A DNA stretch of 9,722 bases. Origin: an uncultured Oscillospiraceae bacterium. Lineage in GTDB: Bacteria > Bacillota > Clostridia > Oscillospirales > Acutalibacteraceae. A program made the translations under genes and the position numbers. Positions 1 to 7,247 of this stretch are shown piece by piece. Numbering within the stretch: the stretch's first letter is position 1; every line of letters starts with the position of its first letter. Location of the stretch: the NCBI GenBank assembly GCA_905203795.1, contig CAJKXG010000029.1:1-9722 (forward strand), in the 5' to 3' direction. The notes below the pieces were generated by a model. It saw only the letters and a program-made list of their open reading frames with translations. It did not search any database and had not been told where the DNA came from.

Positions 1-25
1 CCGCGAGGGCGGCCTCAAGTTCTAA
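1..25 (+). CDS. rplR: 50S ribosomal protein L18, 3' end only
   Basis: Only the last seven codons and the TAA stop are inside the window; codons are in frame from position 2. They read REGGLKF, a typical L18 C-terminus (the family commonly ends in a Gly-Leu-x-Phe-like motif). L18 binds 5S rRNA in the large subunit. The identification rests on this short tail and on the position directly before rpsE, where rplR always lies in this operon. The SD of rpsE begins two bases after the stop. Confidence 0.85.
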
Positions 26-42
26 AAGGAGGAGGAAATACT

Positions 43-543
43 TTGGCCAGAATTGACGCAACAGCTATGGAGCTGCAAGAACGCATCGTTTCCATCAATC
101 GAGTCAGCAAGACCGTGAAGGGCGGACGAATCATGAAATTCGCCGTTCTGGTCGTGGTCGGCGACGGCAACGGCACCGTGGGCTACGGTCTCGGTAAAGC
201 CGGCGAAGTTCCGGAAGCGATTCGCAAGGGCATCGAAGATGCTAAGAAGAACCTGATCACCGTTTCCCTCAAGGGAAGCACGATCCCGCACGAGATCATT
301 GGTAAATTCGGAGCCGGCGAAGTGCTGATGAAGCCCGCCGCCCCCGGTACCGGCGTCATCGCCGGCGGCGCGGTTCGCGCTGTGGTGGAAGCTGCCGGTA
401 TCAAGGATATCCGTACCAAGGCTCTCCGCTCCAACAATCCCTGCAACGTGGTTCGCGCGGCCGTCAACGGTCTGGCGCAGCTGCGCACGGCGGAACAGGC
501 GGCGGCTACCCGCGGCAGAACCGCTAAGGACATTTTAGGTTGA
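43..543 (+). CDS. rpsE: 30S ribosomal protein S5
   Basis: S5 is a small-subunit protein near the mRNA entry site; it contributes to decoding accuracy and mRNA unwinding. The 166 residues match the family. The N-terminal S5 double-stranded-RNA-binding domain spans about residues 11-75, including [20 protein letters not shown]. The C-terminal domain carries [20 protein letters not shown] and ends in the conserved [11 protein letters not shown] region. The start is a TTG at 43, chosen because AGGAGGAGG at 27-35 sits 7 bases upstream and because ARIDA follows, the usual beginning in Clostridia. It lies between rplR and rpmD in the spc-type cluster. The non-ATG start is its only unusual feature. 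Confidence 0.97.
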   Translation: MARIDATAMELQERIVSINRVSKTVKGGRIMKFAVLVVVGDGNGTVGYGLGKAGEVPEAIRKGIEDAKKNLITVSLKGSTIPHEIIGKFGAGEVLMKPAAPGTGVIAGGAVRAVVEAAGIKDIRTKALRSNNPCNVVRAAVNGLAQLRTAEQAAATRGRTAKDILG

Positions 544-559
544 CAGGAGGGCTCTAAAA

Positions 560-754
560 ATGGCAAAGAAAAAGACCAGTGGCGTGCAGATCAAGCTGGT
601 TCGCAGCCTGATCGGTGCGAAGAAGGATCAGATTGCCACAGCCAATTCTCTCGGACTGCGCAAAATCGGCGACCAAGTCAGCCAGCCTGACAACGCCGCC
701 ACTCAAGGCAAGGTGGCAAAGATCATCCACCTCATCGAGGTAACGCAGGCGTAA
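560..754 (+). CDS. rpmD: 50S ribosomal protein L30
   Basis: L30 is a small, single-domain protein of the large subunit. The 64-residue product has the usual length for bacterial L30. It shows the family core: a basic beta strand (IKLVRSLIG), the helix with LGLRKIGDQV, and a C-terminal strand ending HLIEVTQA. The ATG at 560 has AGGAGG at 545-550, 9 bases upstream, starting one base after the rpsE stop. Position between rpsE and rplO is universal for the bacterial spc operon. L30 is absent in some bacterial lineages, so its presence is mildly informative. Confidence 0.96.
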   Translation: MAKKKTSGVQIKLVRSLIGAKKDQIATANSLGLRKIGDQVSQPDNAATQGKVAKIIHLIEVTQA

Positions 755-781
755 CCCAAAACACAAGGAGGTGCGAATACA

Positions 782-1222
782 ATGAAGCTTCATGAGCTTT
801 CCCCTGCTCCCGGTTCCGTCCGGGATGTGAAACGAATCGGTCGCGGACATGGTTCCGGTCAGGGCAAGACGGCGGGCAAGGGTCATAAGGGTCAAAAGGC
901 CCGTGCCGGTCGCGGCATGCGTCCCAGCTTTGAAGGCGGTCAGATGCCGTTGGCGCGCCGTATTCCGAAGCGCGGTTTCAACAACATTTTTGCCACGACT
1001 TATGCGACTGTCAATGTCGCCGCTCTCAATGTGTTTGAGAATGGCTCTGTGGTGGATACCGATGCGCTGAAGGCGGCCGGTCTGGTCAAAAAGACCTATG
1101 ACGGTGTCAAGATCCTCGGTACCGGCACGCTGGAAAAGAGCATTACCGTGAAGGCGGCGGCCTACTCCGCCACGGCAAAGGAGAAGATCGAAGCCGCCGG
1201 TGGAAAGGCGGAGGTGATCTGA
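782..1222 (+). CDS. rplO: 50S ribosomal protein L15
   Basis: L15 is a 23S rRNA-binding protein that joins late in 50S assembly. The 146-residue product has the typical extended, Gly/Arg/Lys-rich N-terminal arm (about residues 19-65, with [19 protein letters not shown] and RIPKRGF) followed by the globular C-terminal domain ending in AAGGKAEVI. The start is supported by AAGGAGGTG at 765-773. Its last codons contain the secY ribosome binding site, and the stop is one base before the secY ATG, so L15 and SecY are probably translationally coupled. Confidence 0.97.
   Translation: MKLHELSPAPGSVRDVKRIGRGHGSGQGKTAGKGHKGQKARAGRGMRPSFEGGQMPLARRIPKRGFNNIFATTYATVNVAALNVFENGSVVDTDALKAAGLVKKTYDGVKILGTGTLEKSITVKAAAYSATAKEKIEAAGGKAEVI
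1210..1219 (+). promoter_or_regulatory. extended SD of secY inside rplO
   Basis: GGAGGTGATC is complementary over ten bases to the highly conserved 3' end of bacterial 16S rRNA (GATCACCTCC). It is embedded in the final codons of rplO. From GGAGG to the secY ATG there are 9 bases. It is the longest SD match in the window and decides the secY start. It suggests strong, coupled translation of a membrane protein immediately after L15. Confidence 0.8.
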
Positions 1223-1223
1223 G

Positions 1224-2540
1224 ATGTTTCAGACTTTGCGAAACGCTTGGAAGATCACGGATCTGCGCAAAAAAATCCTGTTTACGCTTTTTATCGTGCT
1301 GATCTTCCGTATCGGCGCTGCGATCTCCGTCCCCTATGTGGATGTGGCGAAGGTCGCGACCGGTGCGAGCAGCAGTGATATCATGAATTTCCTGTCGGTG
1401 ATGTCCGGCGGCGGCTTTGCCGACGCGAGCATTTTTGCCCTCGGTATCACCCCCTACATCAACGCGAGCATCATCATCCAGCTCTTGACGGTGGCGCTGC
1501 CGCCGCTGGAGCGGATGGCGAAGGACGGCGAAGCCGGTCGCAAAAAGCTGGGCAAGATCACCCGTTTTGTGACTGTCGGTCTGGGTCTGTTCCTCGGCGT
1601 GGCGTACTACTTCATGGTGCGCAACAACTATAGCGCGTTGGTGCCGGAAGCGCAAAACGGTGGTGCGGCATGGTTCGCCGGCATCGTCATCGTGCTGTGC
1701 TTTACCGCCGGTTCCGCCCTCATGATGTGGCTCGGCGAGCAGATCAACGACAAGGGCATCGGCAACGGTATCTCCATCCTGTTGTTTGCGGGCATTCTGT
1801 CCCGCATCCCGTCGATGCTGGGCTACCTGTGGTCGCTGTTCTATGACGCCGGTATCAAGATGCTCGGTCAGAGCACCTCGACGGGCGTGTGGAATATGGC
1901 GCTGGTGCTGATCATCCTCGTTCTGTTCCTCGCCATCATCGGCGTGATCGTGCTGATTACCGACGCGGAGCGTCGCATTCCGGTGCAGTATGCGAAGCGT
2001 GTAGTCGGCCGCAAAATGTACGGCGGTCAGAACACCTACATCCCGATCAAGGTGAACATGTCGGGCGTGATGCCGATCATCCTCGCGATGTCCATCATCC
2101 AACTGCCCAACCTGCTGCAACGTCTGTTCGGCTGGTCGGACAACTGGTTCCTCAACATGTTCAAGGCAACGAGCTGGGTGTACATCATCCTGTACTTCCT
2201 CATGATCATCGGTTTTGCCTTCTTCTATGTCACCATCCAGTATAATCCGATGGAGATGGCCAATAATCTCCGTAAGAATTCGGGTGCGATCCCGGGTTAT
2301 CGTCCCGGCAAACCCACCACGGATTATATCAAGCGGGTACTGAACAAGGTAACGCTGATCGGTGCGCTGTTCCTCGGCTTGATCGCGCTGTTCCCCAGCC
2401 TGTTCGGCAAGGCGACCGGCATCTATGGCCTGAGCCTTGGCGGTACGTCGGTGATGATCGTCGTCGGCGTTGCACTGGAAACGGTACAGCAGATCGAAAG
2501 TCAGATGACCATGCGTCACTACAAAGGCTTCCTCGAATAA
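1224..2540 (+). CDS. secY: preprotein translocase subunit SecY
   Basis: SecY is the channel of the SecYEG translocon in the cytoplasmic membrane; it passes unfolded secretory proteins and releases membrane segments sideways. The 438 residues match the family and give ten predicted transmembrane segments. Visible landmarks are an N-terminal WKITDLRKKILFTL motif, a glycine-rich plug region around residues 53-75, GITPYINASIIIQLL at 74-88, GEQINDKGIGNGISI at 171-185, the basic cytosolic loop with ERRIPVQYAKR at 249-259, the ribosome/SecA-facing loop PGYRPGKPTTDYI at 357-369, and GGTSVMIVVGVALET at 406-420. The gene follows rplO by one base and precedes adk by 27, the standard Firmicutes order. 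The lipoprotein at 7794 would be among its clients. Confidence 0.98.
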   Translation: MFQTLRNAWKITDLRKKILFTLFIVLIFRIGAAISVPYVDVAKVATGASSSDIMNFLSVMSGGGFADASIFALGITPYINASIIIQLLTVALPPLERMAKDGEAGRKKLGKITRFVTVGLGLFLGVAYYFMVRNNYSALVPEAQNGGAAWFAGIVIVLCFTAGSALMMWLGEQINDKGIGNGISILLFAGILSRIPSMLGYLWSLFYDAGIKMLGQSTSTGVWNMALVLIILVLFLAIIGVIVLITDAERRIPVQYAKRVVGRKMYGGQNTYIPIKVNMSGVMPIILAMSIIQLPNLLQRLFGWSDNWFLNMFKATSWVYIILYFLMIIGFAFFYVTIQYNPMEMANNLRKNSGAIPGYRPGKPTTDYIKRVLNKVTLIGALFLGLIALFPSLFGKATGIYGLSLGGTSVMIVVGVALETVQQIESQMTMRHYKGFLE

Positions 2541-2567
2541 GCCCGCCGTATAGGAGGACACAAGAGT

Positions 2568-3200
2568 ATGAAGCTGATTCTTTTGGGCGCCCCCGGCGCC
2601 GGCAAAGGTACGCAAGCTGAGGTCATCAGCGAGCACCTGCAAATTCCCACAATCTCCACGGGTAATATTATCCGTGAAGCGCTGAAAAGCGGCACGGAGA
2701 TGGGGCTGAAAGCCAAAGAGTATATGGATTCCGGTCGTCTGGTCCCGGATGAGGTCGTCATCGGCATCATCCGCGACCGGCTGGCGCAGGACGACTGCGC
2801 AAACGGATTCATTCTGGACGGTTTTCCGCGCACCATCCCGCAGGCCGAGGCGCTTGACCGCATGGGCATCGTGATCGACCGCGTCATCGATATCGAGGTC
2901 GCGGACGAGACGATCGCCCGGCGTGTATCGGGCCGCCGCGTTTGCCCCGATTGCGGTGCGTCTTACCACATCGACTATAAACAGCCGAAGGTGGAAGGCG
3001 TGTGCGATCGCTGTGGCAGCGCCCTTGTTCAGCGCAAGGATGACCATCCCGACACGGTGCGGGAACGTCTGCAAGTGTATCATGATCAAACGGAGCCCCT
3101 CAAAAGCTACTACGAGGCCTGCGGCAAGCTGGTCATCGTGGAAGGGCAGGAGGAAGTGGCGGATACCACGCGCCTGACTCTTGCCGCCGTAGACGCTTGA
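2568..3200 (+). CDS. adk: adenylate kinase, zinc-binding form
   Basis: Adenylate kinase converts ATP + AMP to 2 ADP in the cytosol and keeps the adenylate pool balanced. The 210-residue product starts with MKLILLGAPGAGKGTQA; the P-loop GAPGAGKGT is at 7-15. The AMP-binding segment STGNIIRE is at 30-37 and DGFPRT at 84-89. The LID domain carries four cysteines, C126 and C129 (CPDC) plus C146 and C149 (CDRC), the structural zinc site of the long Gram-positive form. The DD...TVRERL motif follows. ATG at 2568 is preceded by AGGAGG. Location between secY and map is the usual Firmicutes arrangement. Confidence 0.98.
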   Translation: MKLILLGAPGAGKGTQAEVISEHLQIPTISTGNIIREALKSGTEMGLKAKEYMDSGRLVPDEVVIGIIRDRLAQDDCANGFILDGFPRTIPQAEALDRMGIVIDRVIDIEVADETIARRVSGRRVCPDCGASYHIDYKQPKVEGVCDRCGSALVQRKDDHPDTVRERLQVYHDQTEPLKSYYEACGKLVIVEGQEEVADTTRLTLAAVDA

Positions 3201-3216
3201 GCGAAAGGCGACCATC

Positions 3217-3966
3217 ATGATCACGATCAAAACCAGTCGTGAGCTGAAGCTCATGCGGGAAGCCTGTGTGCTTTCCGCGCGGGCGCTTAAGATAGGCGGT
3301 GAAGCGGTCGAGCCGGGTGTGACCACCGGCGAGATCGATCACCTGATCCGCAAATACATCGAGGGACAGGGCGCTAAGCCCTCGTTCCTCGGTTATGGCG
3401 GGTTTCCCGCCAGCGCCTGCATCTCTGTCAACAACACGGTCATCCACGGCATACCCGGCAAATACGTGATCAAGGCGGGCGATATCGTCAGCATTGATGT
3501 GGGCGCGTATTTGAACGGCTACCACGGCGACAACGCCGCCACCTTTGCGGCGGGCGATGTCGCACCCGAGGCACAGGCGCTGATGGACGCCACGCGCGAA
3601 AGTCTGCACGCAGGCATCGCGGCGGCGGTCGCAGGCGCGCGCATCGGGGACATCGGGTCGGCGGTTCAACGGTATGTCGAGGTGCGTGGTTACTCGGTGG
3701 TACGGCAATTCGTCGGGCACGGAGTAGGCACGGACCTGCATGAAGATCCCAGTGTACCCAACTTCGGAACACCCGGTCGCGGTCCGCGACTGCTGCCGGG
3801 TATGACCTTGGCTATTGAGCCGATGATCAACGCCGGCGCGGCGGACGTACAGATCCTGCGCGACGGCTGGACAACGGTGACAAAAGACGGCAGCCTGTCG
3901 GCTCATTTTGAGCATACCGTCGCGATCACCAAGGACGGACCGGTCATTTTGACCTGTCCCGACTGA
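3217..3966 (+). CDS. map: methionine aminopeptidase, type Ia
   Basis: Map removes the initiator methionine from nascent proteins after deformylation, working near the ribosomal exit tunnel. The 249-residue product has no N-terminal extension, as in type Ia enzymes. All five metal ligands are present: D94, D105, H168, E201 and E232. The conserved histidines H77 (in NNTVIHGIP) and H175 (in GTDLHEDP) are also there. The start follows the adk stop by 16 bases with only a modest SD (AAAGG at 3204-3208), so it may be expressed less strongly than the ribosomal genes or depend on coupling. Confidence 0.97.
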   Translation: MITIKTSRELKLMREACVLSARALKIGGEAVEPGVTTGEIDHLIRKYIEGQGAKPSFLGYGGFPASACISVNNTVIHGIPGKYVIKAGDIVSIDVGAYLNGYHGDNAATFAAGDVAPEAQALMDATRESLHAGIAAAVAGARIGDIGSAVQRYVEVRGYSVVRQFVGHGVGTDLHEDPSVPNFGTPGRGPRLLPGMTLAIEPMINAGAADVQILRDGWTTVTKDGSLSAHFEHTVAITKDGPVILTCPD

Positions 3967-3979
3967 CGGGAGGCGCGAT

Positions 3980-4231
3980 ATGCGGCGAGGCTGCGTGGTG
4001 CTGTGCACCGCCGGACGCGACAAAGGTCGGCTGATGGCGGTAACGGCGTGTGAACCGGACGGACGGGTGTGGACGGCGGACGGTCGGCGGCGGCGTGTAG
4101 AGCACGCGAAATGCCGCAATCCCCGCCACGTGACTGCGACCGGCTGTTCGGTGCCGGAGGCTTCAATGGCAACCAATCGTGAATTACGCCGTGCGCTGGC
4201 GGCGATGCCCGCGCACACCGACATCACTTGA
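3980..4231 (+). CDS. KOW-domain RNA-binding protein (L14e/L6e-like)
   Basis: This is an 83-residue basic protein of the small KOW family found between map and infA in many Firmicutes. Its start, [18 protein letters not shown] (residues 4-21), is the KOW strand-loop-strand, with the typical AGRDKG. It is followed by the [17 protein letters not shown] stretch, where relatives have a lysine-rich DG..R..e.PKkKn.kH. KOW domains bind RNA, often ribosomal; the exact function of this family is not established. The C-terminal third (residues 56-83) has no recognisable motif. ATG at 3980 has GGGAGG at 3968-3973. The stop overlaps the infA SD, so coupling to infA is likely. Confidence 0.85.
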   Translation: MRRGCVVLCTAGRDKGRLMAVTACEPDGRVWTADGRRRRVEHAKCRNPRHVTATGCSVPEASMATNRELRRALAAMPAHTDIT

Positions 4232-4244
4232 GGGAGGTATCCGA

Positions 4245-4463
4245 ATGTCAAAAGCGGACGTTATTGAGTTGGAAGGTGTCGTGACGGAGGCGCTGCCGAA
4301 TGCGATTTTTCAGGTAGAGCTCGCCAACGGACACCAAATACTGGCACACATTTCCGGCAAGCTGCGCATGAATTTCATCCGCATCCTGCCCGGCGATAAG
4401 GTCACAGTGGAAATGTCGCCGTATGATCTGACCAAAGGTCGGATCACGTGGCGCACGAAATAA
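4245..4463 (+). CDS. infA: translation initiation factor IF-1
   Basis: IF-1 occupies the A site of the 30S subunit during initiation and helps IF-2 and IF-3. The 72-residue product is a single S1-like OB-fold domain. The hallmark sequences are [19 protein letters not shown] at the start, then [19 protein letters not shown], and a terminal [11 protein letters not shown]. The reading frame is open upstream to 4179, but the ATG at 4245 gives the exact family N-terminus and has AGGGAGG at 4231-4237, 7 bases away. It lies between the KOW protein and rpmJ, as in most Gram-positives. Confidence 0.97.
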   Translation: MSKADVIELEGVVTEALPNAIFQVELANGHQILAHISGKLRMNFIRILPGDKVTVEMSPYDLTKGRITWRTK

Positions 4464-4474
4464 AGCGAACGACG

Positions 4475-4488
4475 GTGCCGCACGGCAC
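4475..4488 (+). other. hairpin before the rpmJ SD
   Basis: GTGCCG-CA-CGGCAC is a perfect inverted repeat in the infA-rpmJ spacer. As RNA it forms five or six GC-rich pairs with a tiny loop. The SD AAGGAGG (4489-4495) begins at the very next base. There is no T run, so it is not a terminator. A role in initiation control or mRNA processing is only an inference. Confidence 0.5.
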
Positions 4489-4502
4489 AAGGAGGTATCG
4501 TT

Positions 4503-4616
4503 ATGAAAGTCAGACCTTCTGTGAAGAAAATCTGCGAAAAGTGCAAGATCATCAAGCGCAAGGGTCGCGTGATGGTCATCTGCGAAAACCCGAAACACAA
4601 GCAGCGCCAGGGTTAA
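4503..4616 (+). CDS. rpmJ: 50S ribosomal protein L36, zinc-binding form
   Basis: L36 is the smallest large-subunit protein and stabilises 23S rRNA near the base of the L7/L12 stalk. The 37-residue product has the family start [15 protein letters not shown] and ends KHKQRQG. The zinc ribbon is complete: C11, C14, C27 and H32. This is the zinc-containing (C+) paralogue that some bacteria replace by a zinc-free copy under zinc starvation. The ATG at 4503 has AAGGAGG at 4489-4495. Position between infA and rpsM is canonical. Confidence 0.97.
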   Translation: MKVRPSVKKICEKCKIIKRKGRVMVICENPKHKQRQG

Positions 4617-4635
4617 ACCGGCTGCATATCAACTC

Positions 4636-4653
4636 TGCGCCGTAAGCGGCGCA
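4636..4653 (+). other. hairpin in the rpmJ-rpsM spacer
   Basis: TGCGCCG (4636-4642) and CGGCGCA (4647-4653) pair perfectly over seven base pairs around a TAAG loop. It sits 5 bases before the purine-rich SD of rpsM (AAAGGAAGGA, 4659-4668). No T run follows, so it is not a terminator. In Escherichia coli the S4 repressor binds a pseudoknot at the same relative place, just before rpsM; whether this shorter leader is equivalent cannot be told by eye. Confidence 0.5.
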
Positions 4654-4675
4654 AAGCGAAAGGAAGGATTTTATT

Positions 4676-5044
4676 ATGGCGCGTATAGCTGGTGTTGACC
4701 TGCCCAGAGATAAACGCATTGAAATCGGCTTGACCTATATCTACGGTCTGGGTCGTAAATCCGCCAACGACATCCTTGCGGCGACCGGCATTGATCCGGA
4801 CATCCGCGTGCGGGATCTGTCGGAGGACGACGTTTCCAAGCTGCGTGAGTATATTGACCACAACTATGTGGTGGAAGGCGATCTGCGCCGCAATGTGGCG
4901 TTCGATATCAAACGCCTGATCGAAATCGGCAGCTATCGCGGACTGCGTCATCGCAAAGGTCTGCCGGTGCGCGGACAGCGCTCCAAGACCAACGCCCGCA
5001 CTCGCAAGGGTCCGAAGAAGACGATCGCGAACAAGAAGAAATAA
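4676..5044 (+). CDS. rpsM: 30S ribosomal protein S13
   Basis: S13 sits in the head of the small subunit, contacts the P-site tRNA and forms bridges to the 50S subunit. The 122-residue product starts [20 protein letters not shown] and has the helix-two-turns-helix region with [10 protein letters not shown]. It continues with [20 protein letters not shown] and the basic, lysine-rich tail expected of the family. The ATG at 4676 follows the purine-rich SD at 4659-4668. It opens the rpsM-rpsK-rpsD-rpoA-rplQ (alpha) segment. Confidence 0.98.
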   Translation: MARIAGVDLPRDKRIEIGLTYIYGLGRKSANDILAATGIDPDIRVRDLSEDDVSKLREYIDHNYVVEGDLRRNVAFDIKRLIEIGSYRGLRHRKGLPVRGQRSKTNARTRKGPKKTIANKKK

Positions 5045-5060
5045 GCAGGAGGGTTAGGAA

Positions 5061-5471
5061 ATGGCTGCTGCAAAAACTACCGCGCGGAAGGGTGCTGTTA
5101 CCCGCCGCCGCAAGGAACGCAAAAACATCGAGCGTGGCGCTGCGCATATCCAGTCCACGTTTAATAACACCATCGTGACCATCAGCGACACGCAGGGCAA
5201 TGCGCTGTCGTGGGCGAGCGCCGGTGAGCTGGGCTTCCGCGGTTCGCGGAAATCCACGCCGTTTGCCGCACAGACCGCTGCCGAGACCGCTGCCAAAGCG
5301 GCGATGGAGCATGGTTTGAAAACGGTCGAGGTGTACGTGAAGGGACCGGGCGCCGGTCGTGAGGCCGCGATCCGTGCTCTGCAAGCCGCCGGATTGGAAG
5401 TTACGATGATCAAAGACGTAACGCCTGTCCCACACAACGGATGCCGTCCTCCCAAAAGAAGACGCGTTTGA
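5061..5471 (+). CDS. rpsK: 30S ribosomal protein S11
   Basis: S11 lies on the platform of the small subunit and helps shape the E site and mRNA exit. The 136-residue product has a basic N-terminal extension (residues 1-20), then [38 protein letters not shown] and the C-terminal [16 protein letters not shown]. These are family hallmarks. The ATG at 5061 has an AGGAGGG SD shortly after the rpsM stop. The spacer to rpsD is 24 bases. Confidence 0.98.
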   Translation: MAAAKTTARKGAVTRRRKERKNIERGAAHIQSTFNNTIVTISDTQGNALSWASAGELGFRGSRKSTPFAAQTAAETAAKAAMEHGLKTVEVYVKGPGAGREAAIRALQAAGLEVTMIKDVTPVPHNGCRPPKRRRV

Positions 5472-5495
5472 TCCAAAACAGGAGGTGCAACCAAT

Positions 5496-6122
5496 ATGGC
5501 AAGATATACCGGTCCGGCGTGCCGTCTGTGCCGCCGCGAGGGCCAAAAGCTCTTTTTGAAGGGTGACCGCTGCTATAGCGACAAATGCGCCGTTGCACGG
5601 CGTGCCTATGCGCCCGGCCAGCATGGTCAGGGTCGCAAGAAGGTTTCGGAATATGGCAAACAGCTTCGCACGAAGCAGTATGCGCGCCGTTATTACGGTG
5701 TGCTGGAGGGCCAGTTCCATCACTATTTTGAAATGGCGACGAAGATGCCGGGCGTGACGGGTGAAAACCTGCTCCGTTTGCTGGAGTCCCGTCTGGACAA
5801 CGTCGTGTACCGTCTCGGTTTCGCCAGCTCCCGCGCGCAGGCGCGTCAGCTCGTGACGCAGGGTCACTTCACCGTCAACGGCCGCAAGGTCAACATCCCG
5901 TCCTACCTGACCAAGGTGGGTCAGGTGGTCGCGGTGAAGGACGGCAGCCGTTCGCTGGAGTATATGAAGGCGATCATCGAAGGCAACGCTTCCCGTCCGA
6001 TTCCGAAGTGGCTGGATCTCAACCGCGAAACGCTGGAAGCCAAGATCGTGGCGCCGGCCGCGCGTGAGGATATCGACCTGCCGATCGAAGAGACTCTCAT
6101 CGTCGAGTTGTACTCGAAATAA
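5496..6122 (+). CDS. rpsD: 30S ribosomal protein S4, zinc-binding form
   Basis: S4 is a primary 16S rRNA-binding protein that nucleates 30S assembly; in several bacteria it also represses its own operon. The 208-residue product starts [21 protein letters not shown]9, C12, C26 and C31 form a C-x2-C-x13-C-x4-C zinc site, so this is the zinc-binding (C+) version. The S4 RNA-binding domain covers about residues 97-160 ([11 protein letters not shown], then [20 protein letters not shown]). The C-terminus ends [21 protein letters not shown] precedes the ATG. Its location between rpsK and rpoA is typical of Clostridia and proteobacteria but not of Bacillus. Confidence 0.98.
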   Translation: MARYTGPACRLCRREGQKLFLKGDRCYSDKCAVARRAYAPGQHGQGRKKVSEYGKQLRTKQYARRYYGVLEGQFHHYFEMATKMPGVTGENLLRLLESRLDNVVYRLGFASSRAQARQLVTQGHFTVNGRKVNIPSYLTKVGQVVAVKDGSRSLEYMKAIIEGNASRPIPKWLDLNRETLEAKIVAPAAREDIDLPIEETLIVELYSK

Positions 6123-6137
6123 ACCCCACGCTGTTTT

Positions 6138-6158
6138 GTGCGCGCTCGTGCGCCGCAC
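6138..6158 (+). other. bulged hairpin after rpsD
   Basis: GTGC/GCAC (6138-6141 with 6155-6158) and GCGC/GCGC (6142-6145 with 6150-6153) stack into an eight-pair stem with one bulged C at 6154 and a TCGT loop. It lies 15 bases after the rpsD stop, in the unusually long 115-base spacer before rpoA. There is no T run. Its right half contains the 12-base sequence that recurs after rpoA. Confidence 0.45.
6147..6158 (+). repeat. 12-base direct repeat, copy 1
   Basis: CGTGCGCCGCAC occurs here in the rpsD-rpoA spacer and again at 7235-7246 in the rpoA-rplQ spacer. Each copy lies in a predicted hairpin. The two spacers are the longest in the operon and flank the polymerase alpha gene. Confidence 0.5.
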
Positions 6159-6183
6159 TGTATGCCGAATGACTACGGATGTT

Positions 6184-6207
6184 CCCGCCGCGCTTTGGCG
6201 CGGTGGG
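6184..6207 (+). other. strong hairpin before rpoA
   Basis: CCCGCCGCGC (6184-6193) pairs with GCGCGGTGGG (6198-6207): ten pairs, one of them G-U, around a TTTG loop. It ends 16 bases before the rpoA SD (AAGGAGGG, 6224-6231). The following bases are GCTGTCCGC, with no T tract, so it should not terminate. It could pause polymerase, protect the mRNA or mark a processing point between rpsD and rpoA; this is inference. Confidence 0.55.
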
Positions 6208-6237
6208 GCTGTCCGCTTGATACAAGGAGGGTTTTGA

Positions 6238-7191
6238 ATGATCGAGATTGAGAAGCCCAAAATCGAAGCATTGGATCTGGCCGCCGACGGCAGCTACGGC
6301 AAATTTGTCGTGGAGCCGTTGGAGCGCGGATACGGCACCACCGTGGGGAACAGCCTGCGTCGTGTGCTGCTGTCCTCGCTGCCGGGCGTCGCTGTGACGT
6401 CTGTCAAGATCGACGGGATCCTGCACGAGTTTTCCACCATCGACGGTGTGAAGGAGGATGTCACCGAGATCATCCTCAACATCAAGGGTCTGACCGCGAA
6501 AATTCACGGCGACGGTCCGAAGGTGGTGTATGTGGAAGCCGAAGGTCCCGGTGAGGTGACCGCCGGCTCCATCAAATGCGACAGCGAAGTCGAGATTCTG
6601 CAACCGGATATGCACATCGCCACGCTGGGCGAGGGTGCGCGTCTGTACATGGAGATCACGCTGGATAAGGGACGCGGCTATGTGCCCGCGGAACGGAACA
6701 AGCAGTTGATGACGCCCGTTATCGGTGTGATTCCGGTGGATTCCATCTATACGCCGGTGCTGAAGGTCAACTACACGGTGGAGAACACCCGTGTCGGTCA
6801 GATCACCGACTACGATAAGCTGACGCTGGAGGTTTGGACAAACGGGATCATTTCCGCAAAGGAAGCGGTGTCACTGGGCGCGAAAGTGCTCATCGAGCAT
6901 CTCAACCTGTTTGTGGATCTGTCCGGCGATTCCTATGCCGGCGACTCCATCATGGTGGAGAAGAACGACAAGGGTCAGGAGAAGCTGCTGGAGACGACGA
7001 TCGAAGAACTCGATCTGTCCGTGCGTTCCTTCAACTGCCTGAAACGCGCCGGTATCAATACCGTTGAAGACCTGATCAACAAGAGCGAGGACGAAATGAT
7101 GAAGGTTCGTAACCTTGGACGGAAATCGCTTGAGGAAGTCATCAACAAGCTCGCGTCTCTCGGTTTCAGCCTGCACGAGGACAACGAATAA
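6238..7191 (+). CDS. rpoA: RNA polymerase alpha subunit
   Basis: Alpha dimerises to scaffold assembly of beta and beta' and contacts promoter UP elements and activators. The 317-residue product has the N-terminal dimerisation domain (about 1-230) with [20 protein letters not shown] near its start and the conserved [17 protein letters not shown]. After a linker, the C-terminal domain (about 253-312) reads [20 protein letters not shown], then [11 protein letters not shown]. The arginine equivalent to the UP-element contact R265 of Escherichia coli is at about residue 263, with the N-C-L-K that follows it intact. SD AAGGAGGG is at 6224-6231. The gene is set off from rpsD by 115 bases and from rplQ by 97, each with hairpins. 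Confidence 0.98.
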   Translation: MIEIEKPKIEALDLAADGSYGKFVVEPLERGYGTTVGNSLRRVLLSSLPGVAVTSVKIDGILHEFSTIDGVKEDVTEIILNIKGLTAKIHGDGPKVVYVEAEGPGEVTAGSIKCDSEVEILQPDMHIATLGEGARLYMEITLDKGRGYVPAERNKQLMTPVIGVIPVDSIYTPVLKVNYTVENTRVGQITDYDKLTLEVWTNGIISAKEAVSLGAKVLIEHLNLFVDLSGDSYAGDSIMVEKNDKGQEKLLETTIEELDLSVRSFNCLKRAGINTVEDLINKSEDEMMKVRNLGRKSLEEVINKLASLGFSLHEDNE

Positions 7192-7234
7192 TCGTGCGTT
7201 GAGGCTGTCAACTGTACTATCTACGCCGAGGACG

Positions 7235-7247
7235 CGTGCGCCGCACG
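7235..7247 (+). repeat. 12-base direct repeat copy 2, within an inverted repeat
   Basis: CGTGCGCCGCAC (7235-7246) repeats the 6147-6158 sequence. Together with G7247 it is a perfect inverted repeat, CGTGCG-C-CGCACG. As RNA it would be a five-pair stem with a GCC loop. It lies between the rpoA stop and the rplQ SD (AAGGAG, 7274-7279). No terminator T tract follows. Confidence 0.5.

Noticed and set aside
1143..3326. 727-codon open frame on the minus strand opposite secY and adk
   Set aside because: The + strand carries unmistakable rplO, secY, adk and map. The antisense frame is open only because GC-rich codon use leaves few antisense stops; its product is a His/Asp/Arg-rich string without domains and has no suitable SD.
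4908..6260. 450-codon minus-strand open frame opposite rpsM, rpsK and rpsD (also a 372-codon one at 3133-4251)
   Set aside because: Same codon-bias artefact: both run across several certain + strand genes and have low-complexity products with no recognisable fold.
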